A DNA stretch of 5,604 bases from Hyphomicrobiales bacterium. Its GTDB lineage: Bacteria; Pseudomonadota; Alphaproteobacteria; Rhizobiales; Beijerinckiaceae. The notes below the pieces were generated by a model, which did no database searches, had not been told where the DNA came from, and saw nothing but the letters and a program-made list of their open reading frames with translations. The number at the start of each line of letters is the position of its first letter. The stretch's first letter is position 1. Below, one piece after another: positions 5,467-5,604 of the stretch. The stretch covers positions 4,681 to 10,284 of the forward strand of contig PLUH01000247.1 of assembly GCA_003164825.1 (NCBI GenBank). The letters are read 5' to 3'. Position numbers and translations under genes: made by a program.

Positions 5467-5482
5467 TCCCGCTAAAACGGGA
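5467..5482. terminator. Short hairpin over the ssb stop codon
   Basis: TCCCG (5467-5471) pairs with CGGGA (5478-5482) around a six-base CTAAAA loop that holds the ssb stop. A smaller GCGC/GCGC pair lies at 5453-5462. The place, between two convergent genes, fits a bidirectional stop, but there is no proper U-tract. Confidence 0.25.
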
Positions 5483-5604
5483 TGTCGTCGTCGATCGGCC
5501 CCGCGCCGCCGCCGGTCGAGAGCGCCGGGCGGCGGTCGGCGCCTGAGGACTTGCCGAAGCTCGTGCGCTCGCCACGCTCCTCGTCAGGGAAGCTCTGGCG
5601 GTCG
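5472..5604 (-). CDS. ssb: Single-stranded DNA-binding protein, C-terminal 43 residues (partial, runs off the window end)
   Basis: The reverse-strand frame ends with DDDIPF followed by TAG, the hallmark acidic tip of bacterial SSB. This tip docks replication, repair and recombination partners, and it is preceded here by a Gly/Ala/Ser-rich flexible linker (STGGGAGPI). The OB-fold DNA-binding domain lies outside the window. The linker segment is mostly polar and charged (DEERGERTSFGKSSGADRR), as expected for an unstructured region. ssb is on the same strand as gyrA, which lies about 5.1 kb further along. In many alphaproteobacteria, as I recall, ssb and gyrA are near neighbours, which fits this placement. 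The gene end converges with the small secreted protein. Confidence 0.93.
   Translation of the reverse strand, partial: DRQSFPDEERGERTSFGKSSGADRRPALSTGGGAGPIDDDIPF

Overview
The window most likely comes from the chromosome of a GC-rich alphaproteobacterium, probably in the Hyphomicrobiales. The evidence is the strong G/C preference at third codon positions, the alphaproteobacterial form of the GyrA N-terminus (DEMKRSYLDYAMSVIVSRALPDVRDG), an SSB tail ending DDDIPF, and ssb and gyrA lying close together on one strand. A methanotroph or Beijerinckiaceae-like host is possible, but the sequence alone does not fix the genus.

Layout. Positions 1-386 (minus) hold the start of gyrA, cut by the window edge. 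Positions 5472-5604 (minus) hold the last 43 codons of ssb, cut by the other edge. Between them lie six complete genes: a MAPEG-family membrane protein (668-1036, plus); a YgfF-like short-chain dehydrogenase (1064-1813, minus); an unrecognised 303-residue protein probably rich in beta strands (2023-2934, plus); a cysteine-type glutathione peroxidase (2980-3462, minus); a DUF2252 protein (3682-5064, plus); and a 74-residue secreted protein with four cysteines (5228-5452, plus). All six are transcribed singly. Neighbours alternate between convergent and divergent, apart from the last two plus-strand genes, which are 163 bases apart. No multi-gene operon is visible.

How the genes may relate. The MAPEG protein, the dehydrogenase and the glutathione peroxidase all belong to families often linked to glutathione chemistry, peroxides or reactive carbonyls. 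The interval could therefore be a loose stress and detoxification cluster placed between two DNA-maintenance genes, but shared function is an inference from family names only. No transposase, integrase, tRNA, CRISPR array or phage gene was seen.

The most interesting non-coding signals are: a near-perfect 18-bp palindrome over a TTGACA box upstream of the MAPEG gene; two CAATATATT copies 21 bp apart upstream of gyrA; a 7-bp dyad between the dehydrogenase and the unknown gene; and a set of competing stem arms just upstream of the glutathione peroxidase gene. The most interesting protein signals are a leucine at the GyrA position where quinolone-sensitive enzymes often have serine, a DUF2252 protein whose kinase-like motifs appear in permuted order, and the unrecognised 303-residue protein. 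I found no clear evidence of a complete new multi-gene system.
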